This document shows, one piece after another, positions 9,615-21,400 of a stretch of 64,000 bases of DNA. The notes beneath the pieces were generated by a model. It saw nothing but the letters and a program-made list of their open reading frames with translations, did no database searches and was not told the DNA's origin. A program made the translations under genes and the position numbers. This stretch comes from Sweltsa coloradensis (Eukaryota; Arthropoda; Insecta; Plecoptera; Chloroperlidae): positions 186,001 to 250,000 of the forward strand of contig JAMZAV010000789.1 of NCBI GenBank assembly GCA_024449915.1, in the 5' to 3' direction. Within the stretch, counting starts at the first letter, position 1. Each line of letters starts with the position of its first letter.

Positions 9615-12497
9615 AATTATATCAGATTTAATTTTATCAGACAATTTCAGTCACATGTAATATTTAACAACAAATGGTTACTTTAATAGCACTTTTCCAT
9701 AAATTGATAACAAAAAACAAAGTCAATTAAATTTTTAACCTTTTAAAAAGAGCACCTAAATAACTCTGCATTTTTAACTTATTTGCGATAGATGTTCGAG
9801 ATGATAGGGGTGTACATTTTTCTATTATAGCAAGTACACATTGTTGCATTAAATGTAATTAAAGCTGCAGTAAAAGGAACGCTACCAAACACTACTTCTT
9901 GTAAAAAAAAAAACTTTTAATAACACAAGCAATACCTGTAAAATTAGTTTTTCTACGAAAACATTCCACTCAAGAATTCTTCTTCCGGCCGACTATTACT
10001 GTGATTTGAGCCCTGGGGTATCACTCACATATCAGGGCATGAGTACCACGCAACGCAGGTAATGTGATGAATATTGGACGAAAGATGTTGACAGGAACAC
10101 GTGTTCGTTGATGAGGTGGGAAATGCCAGCCTCTTGATGGATCATAGTTAGCCCCTCCATAAACAACACACCACTTAACTATTTGTTATCTCTCGCGTAT
10201 CCGGAAATTGTGCGTGACTCACATACCACAATTATTACTTGCTCGTTATAGAAGCGAATATACCATTACTACGCTTTCAAGACGAGAAAAACAATATATA
10301 CAGGTTTTGGGACGATAATGATTTGACTTCATATTATTATTTCAAGCATAGCACTACAAAAATATTATTTTCGAAACAGACTTAAGTGTACGTGATACTT
10401 GTTTTAAACATAGACTTACTTGTGTAAACCTGCGAATCTCTGTTGGTGTTTATAATAATTTAACTTTGCCACTTTATCATACTCTTTTAATTAGTGTTGT
10501 AGTTTATTTTGGATTATGTAATTTACACCTTAAAATAATATTATGTGACACATTTCATGCCTGGATTTATAGAGACGTCAGGTTGTAGTTGTAGCTCGTC
10601 GATAGGTAAAATAGGAAAATAAAATAATGTTTACATTAGCATATCAAACACAGATTATTCAAATTTTAGTTTAATTAAAGAAGAAAAGTCATTAATTATT
10701 TTTCAGATTCAAATAGAGTTTATCTAGTCCTTCGAAGTTTAAATAAAGGGGGATTACTGAATCTAAAATGTATGGTTTTATTTGTGAATTTAAATGAATG
10801 AAATTTAAATTTAAAACTAGGATTAGATACCCTATTATTTTAAATGTTAAATGTGAATACTTGAGTAGTAGTTGTATGGCCTTCAAACTCAAGAATTTGG
10901 CGGTGTTTTAGTCTACTAAATTAATAGTGCAGACAAAAAGTAAAGTTTATGGCAACTTTGAACAAATCGAAATTGAAATGTTAGTAGTTATATTTCTCAA
11001 CTATCAGATGTTCTAAAAGCATATTATGCATTATTTTAATTTTAAGTTGTACAAAATAGAAACAAAAACAATGCCAACTCTTAAAGGGGTTCTTACTTTT
11101 GACTCTTAACTGTCGAGTGGGGTAAACTTTTAACTTTTTACTCTTTCTCTTTACAATGTGACGACAACGTGAGAATTCCCATAAGCTACATTAAACCTCT
11201 GAAAAGTTCCCTTTTCGCTTTACTTCTTCACTCCCCCATTCCAAAGACTACCAACATTTTTTTTATCAAAGAGCCGAAAGAATTGCAGAAAATGACATTT
11301 AGTGTAGCTACGATGTTAATCGATTTGTTAGATTAAATTGCTTTTCATCAATATTTCATTCGAGGACACATCTAAACTTTTCATTTAATTAAACAATTAA
11401 TCTACAACAGAGCAAGCTCCACAAATGTGATGTAGGTATTGGACGATCATTTTAACAGCGATTTGTTGTCATGGATGTAAAATGTAAAATTACTGTTGAC
11501 GCACACAATAATACTGTCAGTTACTAGTAAGAATTAAAAAAAAAAAATTATAGTAAAACATTAATTCAATCTTGTTCAATGAACTTAAATTTAAAACGGG
11601 TTCCTCCAGTGTGTAATCACTCAATAGTAAGTTGAATATAACATTGCCAACATGAAATAGGGGAAATCTGTGTTCGATTCCCAATCGCGGTTACCTCTAA
11701 AACTGTTAACTGTTATAAATTATTTTGAATTTTTATAACACCTTTCGTTTTACTGCCGGTTCAAGCTTAGATTTGAATTCCTTTAGTTTACTTTAATGCT
11801 AGAACTCTCAAGTAAACTCATTATCTGTATATGTTCATATAATATTTCATGTTTCTATGAATTTATTGTAATGTTAATGTTTGTACTGTGTTGTTAGACG
11901 CACTAATGTGATTAGGGTATTCTATTTTCTAGCGATCTATAACGCATTTCATGTGTTAAAATAAAGCACTGTGTTTGGTCTGCCTGTGAAAAAAACATTT
12001 ACAAGTAGAAACTATATCACGGGCTTCATAGGAACGTATCTTGTTATATTATGAAAGTTATGACTGGGTGATGGAATAGGTGCGTGTTTTGTTCTAAATA
12101 TATGCATACGCAAACGTATGTTGTGTTGGCTAACAGTGTTACATTACTGAATATGATAACATTAATCATAGTTCTCAAAGTGTACCCCCTACCCTTGCCA
12201 TTAGTAACGTTATTGTAGTAGATTAATTAGCATACATGTTCAGTATTAATCAAAACTTCAGAAGGTGTTTTCTCTTAAATATTTTAACACACACTCTGAT
12301 TTTTATAAAAGTTAATGAAAAAAAATTCCACCCTCAAGCATACTTCTCTTCAAAAAATGTATTAATAAATATTCCTTTACATTTTCGAGTGAATTTAACT
12401 TGAAAAATTATCTTGTTACCTTGAATACTGTGGGAAGTAATACAACCTAATTGCTAACAAATTCTTTGCCATACAAATATAAATTGATAACAGTTTA
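9615..12497. other. AT-rich non-coding DNA
   Basis: I see no supported gene. A tRNA-like B box (TGTTCGATTCCC at 11669-11682) suggests an old SINE. Confidence 0.35.
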
Positions 12498-13120
12498 TTA
12501 AACGAGGGAGCGGAGCGACTGAGTGTCTCCATTCAACTCAAACGGCTCTCATTCTGTGATTCTGTCTGTCTGTCTATCTGTCTGTCTGTACGTCGAAAAT
12601 CAGCCGAACCGCTGAACAGATTGCGCTGAAATTTTAAACAGACATTCGGTACGAGTTTACTAAGAACTGTTAACAAAATCAGCTTGACCCATTGCGATTT
12701 AAGCCTACAATAAATAAAAATGTGATTTTTAATAATATCAATGGCATTTGTTTCGTAGCAGTTAGCGGGACGAGGTTGACGTGGCCTGCATGGCCTAGTG
12801 GTAACCATTTAGCCTACCGCACGGATGGATGGGGTTCGACACCCGTCAGTTCTAACTTTTTTTATAATTTTACACCCACATATTATTTTTGAGGGGTGTT
12901 AAATGGGAAATAAAAATTAGGTGATTTTGTTTAATCTTGGAAATTTGTTAATGTTTCACGCTAATACGTTTTGAATACGATTCGCATTTTGAATGTTCAA
13001 TTTAAATAATTATTGTGGCAAGCAGAGTGAGTTCCTGTAAGGTGACCAGACGGTCCGGTTTTAGAAGTCAAAACACTTGGCTAACTCACTCGTTTAACAA
13101 CGACTTTGGCGTTTCCCTAG
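12498..13120 (+). mobile_element. Helentron-like element, family F
   Basis: The 5' end reads TTAAACGAGGGAGCGGAGCG. The inverse, CTCACTCGTTTAA, lies about 40 nt inside the 3' end, followed by CAACGACTTTGGCGTTTCC and CTAG at 13117-13120 next to T. The head (GTCTCCATTCAACTC...GGCTC) aligns with that of family D. A CTGT-rich simple run is present near 12560-12590. An internal block (GAAATTTTAAACAGACATTCGG) is related, on the other strand, to 23930-24085. There is no coding capacity. Confidence 0.6.
12785..12850 (+). repeat. tRNA-like pol III promoter block inside family F element
   Basis: A box TGGCCTAGTGG (12791-12801) and B box GGTTCGACACC (12833-12843) are spaced as in a tRNA. The flanking folding arms are not convincing for a functional tRNA. 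It is either a nested SINE or a captured tRNA-like module. Confidence 0.55.
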
Positions 13121-14012
13121 TTTTACTTATATCCCTTTAGCTCAATAAGCGGGAAACGTTTAGTAAAAATCTCAGTGACAGGCGTTAATCAAAAGTTATT
13201 ACAACATGTGCAAGCATTATTTATTATGAAATGATAACGATGTGTCGTGGCGTCATGGTACTTATTTCTTTAAAACCAAAATTTATTTTACAGAATATGC
13301 TAACAACACTTGTTTTACTTTCCTAATTTACAACTTTAGCTCATACCAAATTGACAAATTGTCAATATTCAAATTTAAAAATACTTTTTGGAAAACTTCA
13401 AAATACAATTCACATATTTTTTCAATGAACCTAACACAAAATAATTAATGTTTAATTAAACTTTATACGTAAATACTTGTGGACACGTTTTTGGATCACA
13501 ATCATCAAATCATAGTATTTCTAAACTAAATTATTCATGTGTTCAAATAACATGTTGCTTGTTAGTTTGAAACAATGTCCAGGGACAGTTACTTTTCCGT
13601 GTTCAGGTACTAACAAGGAACAATGGCATGGTAGTTGGGAGAGGAAATTACTATTTGGTTGGACTTGATCCCAGCATTCGCCTTCTGTCTTGAGTAAAAT
13701 TGAAAGGAAATCTACCGTCAGGATTGACGGGCGCCGTTTTCTCGTGAATTAAAGGTTTGTAGGTGAGTAGGCCTACTATACTATAACAGAATAATAAAAA
13801 CTGTGGATTATTAACGGTTTTTATAGTGAACTCTCACTGAATTTTTATACGGGTCTTATAAATAAAACTATCTCACTGAGTTTCGTAATTAGATTATTTA
13901 GTTAATGCATAGCATGGTGTTAATTGCAAATTGTTTTTGCTGGTTAATTTATTTTATTTGAAAAGTAAAAATTTTCTAACAAAATTGCCATTTGAATTTC
14001 AGTAATTATTAA
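13121..14012. other. AT-rich intergenic DNA
   Basis: No gene is visible. A TAGGCCTA palindrome lies at 13768-13775. Confidence 0.35.
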
Positions 14013-14471
14013 TTGGATGAGCGTAGCGAGCGAAGCGAAGATTACCTTTCACTACACTGGAGAAAAAAATCCGGAATGTTTTTTTTTGTATTTTTGTTTG
14101 TTTGTTAACACGATTCTGGTTAAACCGATAATCCAATTGCGATGAAATTTTCTGGAGGCCTTCGAAATCTCTGAACTTAGAACTGCCACGTTTTTGAGAG
14201 CAATCAAAAAATTATTTCTCATTGAAATCGCAATTTTACGATTTTTTTCGATTTTTAATAAATTTCGTCGACTTGTAACACCTACATGCTTTAACCGATT
14301 GTAACGATTTTTCACAGAACCTTAATTTTATGAATTCATATATTGGTGTGAAATTTGAGCGCAATCGAAAAATAATTTCTTGCGAAAATCGCAATTTTAC
14401 GCTTTTTTTCGTTTAAAAAAATTACGCTCATCCAACAACGCGCCTGAAAAAGCGTTTGCGAAGCTTCCTAG
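14013..14471 (+). mobile_element. Helentron-like element, subfamily A (copy A1)
   Basis: It starts TTGGATGAGCGTAGCGAGCG. Near the 3' end, CGCTCATCCAA is followed by CAACGCGCCTGAAAAAGCG and ends CTAG (14468-14471) before T. It carries the subfamily A signature TTTCACTACACTGGAG, then CGATTCTGGTTAAACCGATA and CTTCGAAATCTCTGAACTTA. It has only one or two of the internal modules of about 161 bp, so it is the shortest A copy (459 bp). It lies about 800 bp upstream of the FAS1 gene start codon. Confidence 0.75.
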
Positions 14472-15276
14472 TTCTAGAACTTGCATTAATATTTCGATTT
14501 GGATCCACCTCTTGGGATATCTGTTGCCGTCCTACAATTAAAAGAAATTATAATCAAATTTATGAGTAGAATTGTGTGTTAAATTAACATAAATATATAG
14601 GAAAGTATACATTTATTCCCAGCATAATGATATAGAGGATAAAGTTCAGCACTCGAAGTCGTAACTTAAAATTAAAACTAATGTGTTCTTTAGAGAAAGC
14701 AGCCTGGAAGACATAGAAAAAATAATAACGCGTTGATATTCAGATTTAACTTTTGAAAAAAAATATTTTGTGTATCATTCAATCACATTTATTTTTTATT
14801 TTTCCAGCTCTTGAGGTTGTCCTAGTTTCTTAAGAAGAAACTAGAGAACAATACATTTCTGTATCTAGAAGCCAATGTTACCCTTATGCCATTTGGAACC
14901 TCAAAATTAAAAAAAAAAAGTTGCCAGAGAAAGCTGGCCCCCAAAAGTCAAAACACAGTCTCTGAAGTTTCGGACGACCTATAACTGCGTCGCGTAGTCC
15001 CGACTCCCGACGCCTCCCACCCATAGCGTCGTAAAAGAAATCGATTGTTGTGTCGCGAGTTCGTTCTCCGGGCCGCTACGCAGCGCTCGCATCGGCGCCG
15101 AGAAATCAACCAACGACTTTCCTTGCGGCTAGATTGTTGTGGAAAGGGAATACGAGCGAATATAGCAATCGAGCTTGGTGCTCGCAGTGAAAATGTAATA
15201 GGCTTCAGATCGCTCGAAGCTTGCCAGCTAGCTAGACGTACCTACGTCTGTCTCTGTGTGCGTGTGTGAGGCCACG
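14472..15276 (+). promoter_or_regulatory. probable promoter and 5' UTR of the FAS1 gene
   Basis: From about 14950 the base composition becomes CpG-rich up to the start codon at 15277, unlike the AT-rich DNA around it. A TATA-like CTATAAC lies near 14980. I could not place the transcription start, and the 5' UTR could also contain an unseen intron. The sequence just before the ATG, GCCACG, has A at -3, a good context. The 14472-14940 part is AT-rich with nothing recognisable. Confidence 0.4.
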
Positions 15277-15445
15277 ATGTCTCCTATCGGCGTGCTACTG
15301 CTGTCAGTGACGGTGACGGGGGTATGGGCGACGACTCAGCTGCCGGACACATCAGGGATACAGGGGGAACTTACCGCCAGCCTGGGAGTTGACAAATTCT
15401 TCTCGCTCTGGCTTGTCTTCAATAACGACGATGTCAAAATGTCAG
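15277..15445 (+). CDS. FAS1 gene exon 1: signal peptide and start of FAS1-1
   Basis: The start ATG at 15277 opens MSPIGVLLLSVTVTGVWA, a typical signal peptide with likely cleavage after Ala18. The exon continues through the first helix of FAS1-1 (GELTASLGVDKFFSLWLVFN) and ends TCAG|GTGAGT in phase 1. A codon frame exists further upstream without an ATG, but the signal peptide and Kozak context favour this start. Confidence 0.85.
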
Positions 15446-18400
15446 GTGAGTGTCGACAATGTCGTAGCTTGTTATTGGAAGGGGAAGTGTGTCCAATACT
15501 TTCAACGTTGGGACGTGACAACGAGAGCTGAACGAGAAAATGATGAATTATCTTGAGGTGATTTTGAGTTTCAAACACCTTTAAAGATCTTAGCGTGCAA
15601 GCAACCACTATAACACCGAGTTAAACACTACATGCGATAATTACTCTGCAAAGTACTGCTTTTCTCGCACATGTGCAGCGTAAAAACTCTTATTTTATTT
15701 TTTGAATGACACGTTTTACCTTCTTTACGGGGAGGCAAATTTGAACTAGTTCATTGACATTCTGTTTCCCAATATTATGTTATAGTTCTAGAATGTGACC
15801 AATTTTTTTGCATTCTTTGATGATTTTTTTAAATTTGCTCTTTCATTAGGGACCATATTTTTTTTTAAATTGATCTTTATACGTTTGCCGGCATCGTGAC
15901 TGTAGTCGCTCAGCCGTCGGACAGGGCTACTGGCTTCGAGGCTCGAACCCAGGTGATAACAGTGAACTCTTGAGTGAATCTTGAAATATCACTGTACTAT
16001 AATCTCTATTATGAGACAATGTGTCCAATAAACAACACACCCCCAGCACCCGTCTTCGATGCGAAACTCTAAAGTCATGTTGGGACAAGTGCAGATGTTT
16101 CTGGAGCATCGTAAGACCAGGTCGGTCTTATTGCCCTTGAATTACCCGGCCAATGGAAGGCTGGCGAGATGTGATTATGTCAACGACCGGCTCCATGTAA
16201 GACATGATAAATTGATTGAGGAGGACATACAGTGAGTGCCGCTGGCAGACGGACTGTAATCATTGCGTTAAGGCGAATGAGGGCTCAGCTGGACATCCGA
16301 GCGATTGGACATTGTTGAGGGTGAATGCTTTGACAAGATGTGTACATCACGTACTAATTCTCTTCTTGATAGCGTTGGATTGAAGTTTGTCTCGGGTATA
16401 GATGGTGTTAATACTATTTTTAGACTGCTTCCCGCCGAAAACACGAAAAATATTTCAATATTATGGGAGTTTTGGGGTCCCTCCAAAGTTTCCATGGATA
16501 TCTCCAGCATTTTGTTTTGTATGGATATAGAATAATGTGCAACAATTACTTGATTTCTAGAATAATCAATTAAGCAAGTAATCTTTTTGAGTGTGATAAA
16601 AAGTCTCAATTTACTTTGAAAATAGTCTTTTTATTTTTAATTATTAAATTATTTAACAACAACTAACAATTTCGTAAAAAAGTTTGTTCTGTAGTCCCGG
16701 TTGCTATGGATAGATCTATGGCACGTTACGTCTAAGGTTCTGGGTTCGAATCCCAGTCGGGGCAAACTTCTACAGTTGCTATGAATCAATACATTATTAA
16801 CTGATAATTTAATCAACCAAATCATGTCATTGTCTAATAATATTTTGGCACCAATTTCAAATGTAATGCCAAAATACGAACTTGTTATTCCATTTTGATT
16901 CCTACAGTAGGCAGCGAAACGTCAGGCAGGTACGTATTTCTGCACAAAAAGGGTCGCAATACTCAGGAAACAGTATAAATTATCAATTGGTTTATTTTAA
17001 AACTATTACATGTGACGTTTATATTTTGCCACGGTTCTGATGTTATTTGATAAGTCATATAATAATATGATAGTATTTATTTGCTAAGCGATGGGTATAG
17101 ATCGGGTATAGAGGTTGGTGTCGACGTTTCGGTTTGGGAATGTCGTTATTAGGAACTAAACAACGTAACATTGATGAATGTTTTTACAGCTTTTATGAAC
17201 CACTTGAGAAATAAAACTACAATCAAACTATAACACATTCCTATCGGTATAACACATACATACTGGTGACCAATCACATCATTCTTATACATCTCGGAAT
17301 CGTATGCTACAGTATTTTACCCAACTGATTTTAGGTTGCCGATACTACCGTTTTGAATCCCTGTAGTTGCGGTCCGACGGTAAATGAAAAATGCACATTA
17401 TGAAAAATAATTAAAGGGGATGCGAGCAGATTGTGCTAGCATCGATTTGAATGTAGTAAATAACAGCAATGGGATTATTGTAAAATCCTCCTTCATGTGT
17501 GGACAACAGGTAGATTCAAAGCGGGCGGATAAAAGCGGTCAAAAACTCATAACAAGGAGCTATGTAATATTATACGGAGATTATAATCTTGACAGAATCT
17601 ACAAACTTGATTTCAAATTTATGTCCTATGGAACAACTTAATGAAGCAGCAGAGGTCTTTCGCTATTTACATAATCATTTAAATAGTAAATTATGCAATG
17701 TGTGTTTCAGAAATCACGAAAAAAATGTATCAGGCTATGTCCCGAGTTGTCCCGTGTTAAAATCCTATCTGATATATTCCTAGTTCTTATGTAAATCAAT
17801 CCAGAAATTACAAAATCCATCCCAGCGAAGTATCGAACCCCGGTCTGTAATCTGTAAACGCTGTTACTAAATTGTACTCAAAATAACGAAAATTGTTAAT
17901 TCACTTTCGAAAAACTTACTCTAGAAATAATAGAAGAATACATTATTGCACTATTTCGCATTCAGCATTGTCAATATTTTCTATCTCAAGAATGTGTATC
18001 ACATCTGTGTTATCTTGCTTGTTGGATGAGCGTAGCGAGCAAAGCGAAGATTCCATTTCACTACACTGGAGAAATAAGGCCGGAATGTTTTTTTCTGTAT
18101 TATTGTGTGTCTGTTAACACGATTCCGGCTAAACCGATACTCCAATTGCGATGCAATTTTCTGGAGACCTTCGAAATCTCTGAACTTAGAACTGCCACGT
18201 TTTTGAGCGCAATCGAAAAAAAATTCTCATGAAAATCGCAATTTTACGATTTTTTTCGATTTTAGATAAATTCCTTCGACTTATAACACCTACATGCTTT
18301 ATCCGACTGTAATAATTTTTTCACAGATTCTTTATTTTATGAATTAATATATTCGTGTGGAATTTGAGCGTAATAAAAAAATTATTTCTCATGAAAATCG

Positions 18401-21400
18401 CAATTTTACGATGTTTTTCGATTTTTAAAAATTTCTTCGACTTATAACACCTATATGTTTTATTCGATTGTAATGATTTTTTCACAGAACCTTTATTTTA
18501 TAAATTAATATATTCGCGTGAAATTTTAGTGCAATCGAAAAAATTGTTCTTCATGAAAATTGCAATTTTACGATTTTATTTTTATTTTTAAAATTTCAAC
18601 AACTTATAACACCTACATGCTTTTTACGATTGTCATAATTTTTTCACAGAACCTTAATTTTATGAATTAATATATTCGTGTGAAATTTGAGGGTAATCGA
18701 AAAATTATTTCTCATGAAAATTGCAATTTTACGCTTTTTTCGTGTTTAAAAAATTACGCTTATCCAACATCGCGCCAGAAAAAGCGTTTGCGAAGCTTGC
18801 TAGTAATCAACATCAACCCCATAATTTACTTCCTCGACGTTCACGAATAGGATGGACATTATCAAGAGTAAGGGTTTATTTTAATAACACTTACCGGTAT
18901 TTTAAAATCATTTTAGTAGCTTTGATGGATGAACGTATGGCCTATCTCTCTACATTTTTACACATTCGATAAAAATCATAACAGTGCGTTTTTCAATTTT
19001 AGGATAAAATAAAGGCAATATTTCGCATATTTTCAATGCCCTTCTGGCAACAAATAAAATTGAAAAACGGTACGAATCCCTAACAGAGAAAGTAAACGTA
19101 TGATTTTCTCTGACAAGTTAGAGTAGGCCTAGTAATCCAGAACAATGTTTTTAGGATCTTTGGACGGAAGGAATGTTATGTTTTAATTGTTGAAAATACC
19201 CGAAATATTGCCTTCATTTTATTTATTTAATGTTAAGGTAAAAGTCCCAAAGTTGCATTTCATTATATAACCTAACAGTCCTAATAATCTCGGCTTTTAT
19301 ATAGTGCGATTTTCATTACTCGATCCACCTTTTGGACTTTCAATCTCTCTGTGAAAACTTCTCGTCGTCTTTCTACGCTTCCCTCAAAAACACGTAGCCT
19401 GTCCCCGTCGTGACGTATTACTTACCCAGTTAAGTTAAATTAAGTTATTTCCTCAAGAGATGTCCGTCACATCACATCGTCTCCTCGCTAAACGCTGACA
19501 TGATAATTAACACGACGAGCACGTCGCGGTTTCCTCCGGCGCCGGATGAAGTCCCGGTCCCGGACATTCTCCGGCTCAAACCACGTCCGCTCACCGGAGC
19601 CGGAGCCCGGGGTCTCGGCTCGAGTCTTGATTAGAACCTCTCCTCCCTCCATCCGTGATGTGGACGCGGATTTCGATTAGATTGGAAACGAGGATATGAT
19701 CCTCCCGTGATCAGCATTCAAAGCACCATCAAAGAAGATATATCAAACGTACGTCTAATCTAATGAAATGGCTTTTCTTAGGTTTCGTGGCTGACAAAAC
19801 GGTAACTGAACCATTCATTATTGGGTAAAGAGAACGACGAAAACAGGGTTTCAAAGGACTTTTTACATCAACTCGGCCACTTCGCGAACGTTTCCTCTAG
19901 TCGCGTTGATGGATGAGCATATTTTTTTACATTCAATAAAAATAGTAACTGTGCGATTTTCATTAGAAAATATTTCTTTGAATGTACCAAAATTCATAGC
20001 ATATCTAAGTTCAAAGATTTCAAAGGTCCCCTGCAAATCTGATTCCTTCCGAGAAACATTTGTTTTATAAAATATCGTTAAGGTAGAAATTTTATAAGAA
20101 ATATTTCTCTGATTGAATCTCAACTCAAAACATACCTACACATGACAGTTAGAAGGTTCCCTGAAAATTTCATTACGATCGAAGAAGCCGTTTGTCATGT
20201 AAAGAACAATAAGTCAGGAAAAATTATATTAAAATTCGGGAAAAATTGTAAATATAAGATACTAGGTAAACGCTAAAGTCCCGTCGCGTTGATGGATGAG
20301 CTTTTGTGTAAGTTTTTAGTTTGCGTGGGATCTATTTACTTATCAAGTGCCTTTTGAACGCATTGTTGTGATTGTTGTCAAGTTTCTATTGTTACTTGTA
20401 AATTGTTGGATGAGCGAAGCGAAGACTTCAATTTCACTGACCCCCAAAAAATTTAGCTCGGGTGTTTTTTTTGTTTTTTTGTTTGTTTGTTTTTCTGTCT
20501 GTTTGTTAACTCTCTACCAGGCAAACGGCATATCCGATCTTGATGAAAATTGGAGGGGACCTTCGAAATCTCTGAACTTAGAGGTGTAGGCCTATTGTTT
20601 TTGGGTACAATCGAAGAAATATTTCTCATGAATACCGTACTATTACGATTTTTTTCGTTTTTTTGTGCGATATTTTGTGCTATTTGGGCCAATTCTGACC
20701 AAACGGGTGGGGCTACAACGTTCATATTTCACATGGACATTAAGGTAATGGTGATGTAGTACCTTTTGATAGAAAAAGTTGAAAGAGTTAGCCAAAACTC
20801 ATAGAAATAAAGCTTTTAATATAAGTTTTTTGATTTTTTTAGCGATATTTTCGTGCCATTTGGGCCGATTATGACCAAACGGGTGGAGCTACAACGTTCA
20901 TATAATACATGGACATTAGGATTATGGTGATGTAGTACCTTTTGAAAGAAAAAGTTGAAAAAGTTAGCCATAATTCATAGAAATAAAGCTTTTTATATAA
21001 GTTTTTTACGGTAAATAATAATAACAAATGACAAGTGTCAATAGAAACTTGACAACAATCACCTACAATGCGTAGGCAGCAAAGCAAAGCACTAGCAAAA
21101 GTAAAGATATCCCACGCAAACTAAAAACTAAAAAAAAGCTCATCCATCAACGCGACTAAAACTTGCGTTTGCGAAGCTTACTAGTTATTATAATCCTAAA
21201 AAAACTCATATTAAAACCTTTATTCTATGGATTATGGCTAACGTTTTCAACTTTTTCTTTCAAAAAGCAATACATCACCATTATCTTCATGTCCATGTGA
21301 AATATGAACGTTGTAGCCCCACCCTTTTGGTCAGAATAGGCCAAAATGTCACGAAAATATCGCACCAAAAATCGAAAAAAAATCGTAAAAGCACGATATT

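Noticed and set aside
14013..14060. Bacterial-looking GAGCGTAGCGAGCGAAGCGAAG as evidence of a bacterial insert
   Set aside because: The motif is the 5' terminal word of the Helentron-like family and recurs at every copy with the same downstream sequence.
16268..16609. 113-codon minus-strand frame in intron 1
   Set aside because: No domain, no splice sites or poly(A) signal; an overlapping plus-strand frame of similar quality covers the same DNA.
16690..16770. Functional tRNA gene
   Set aside because: A and B boxes are visible, but acceptor and anticodon stems do not pair convincingly and AT-rich SINE-like tails follow. The same reasoning applies to the other tRNA-like heads.
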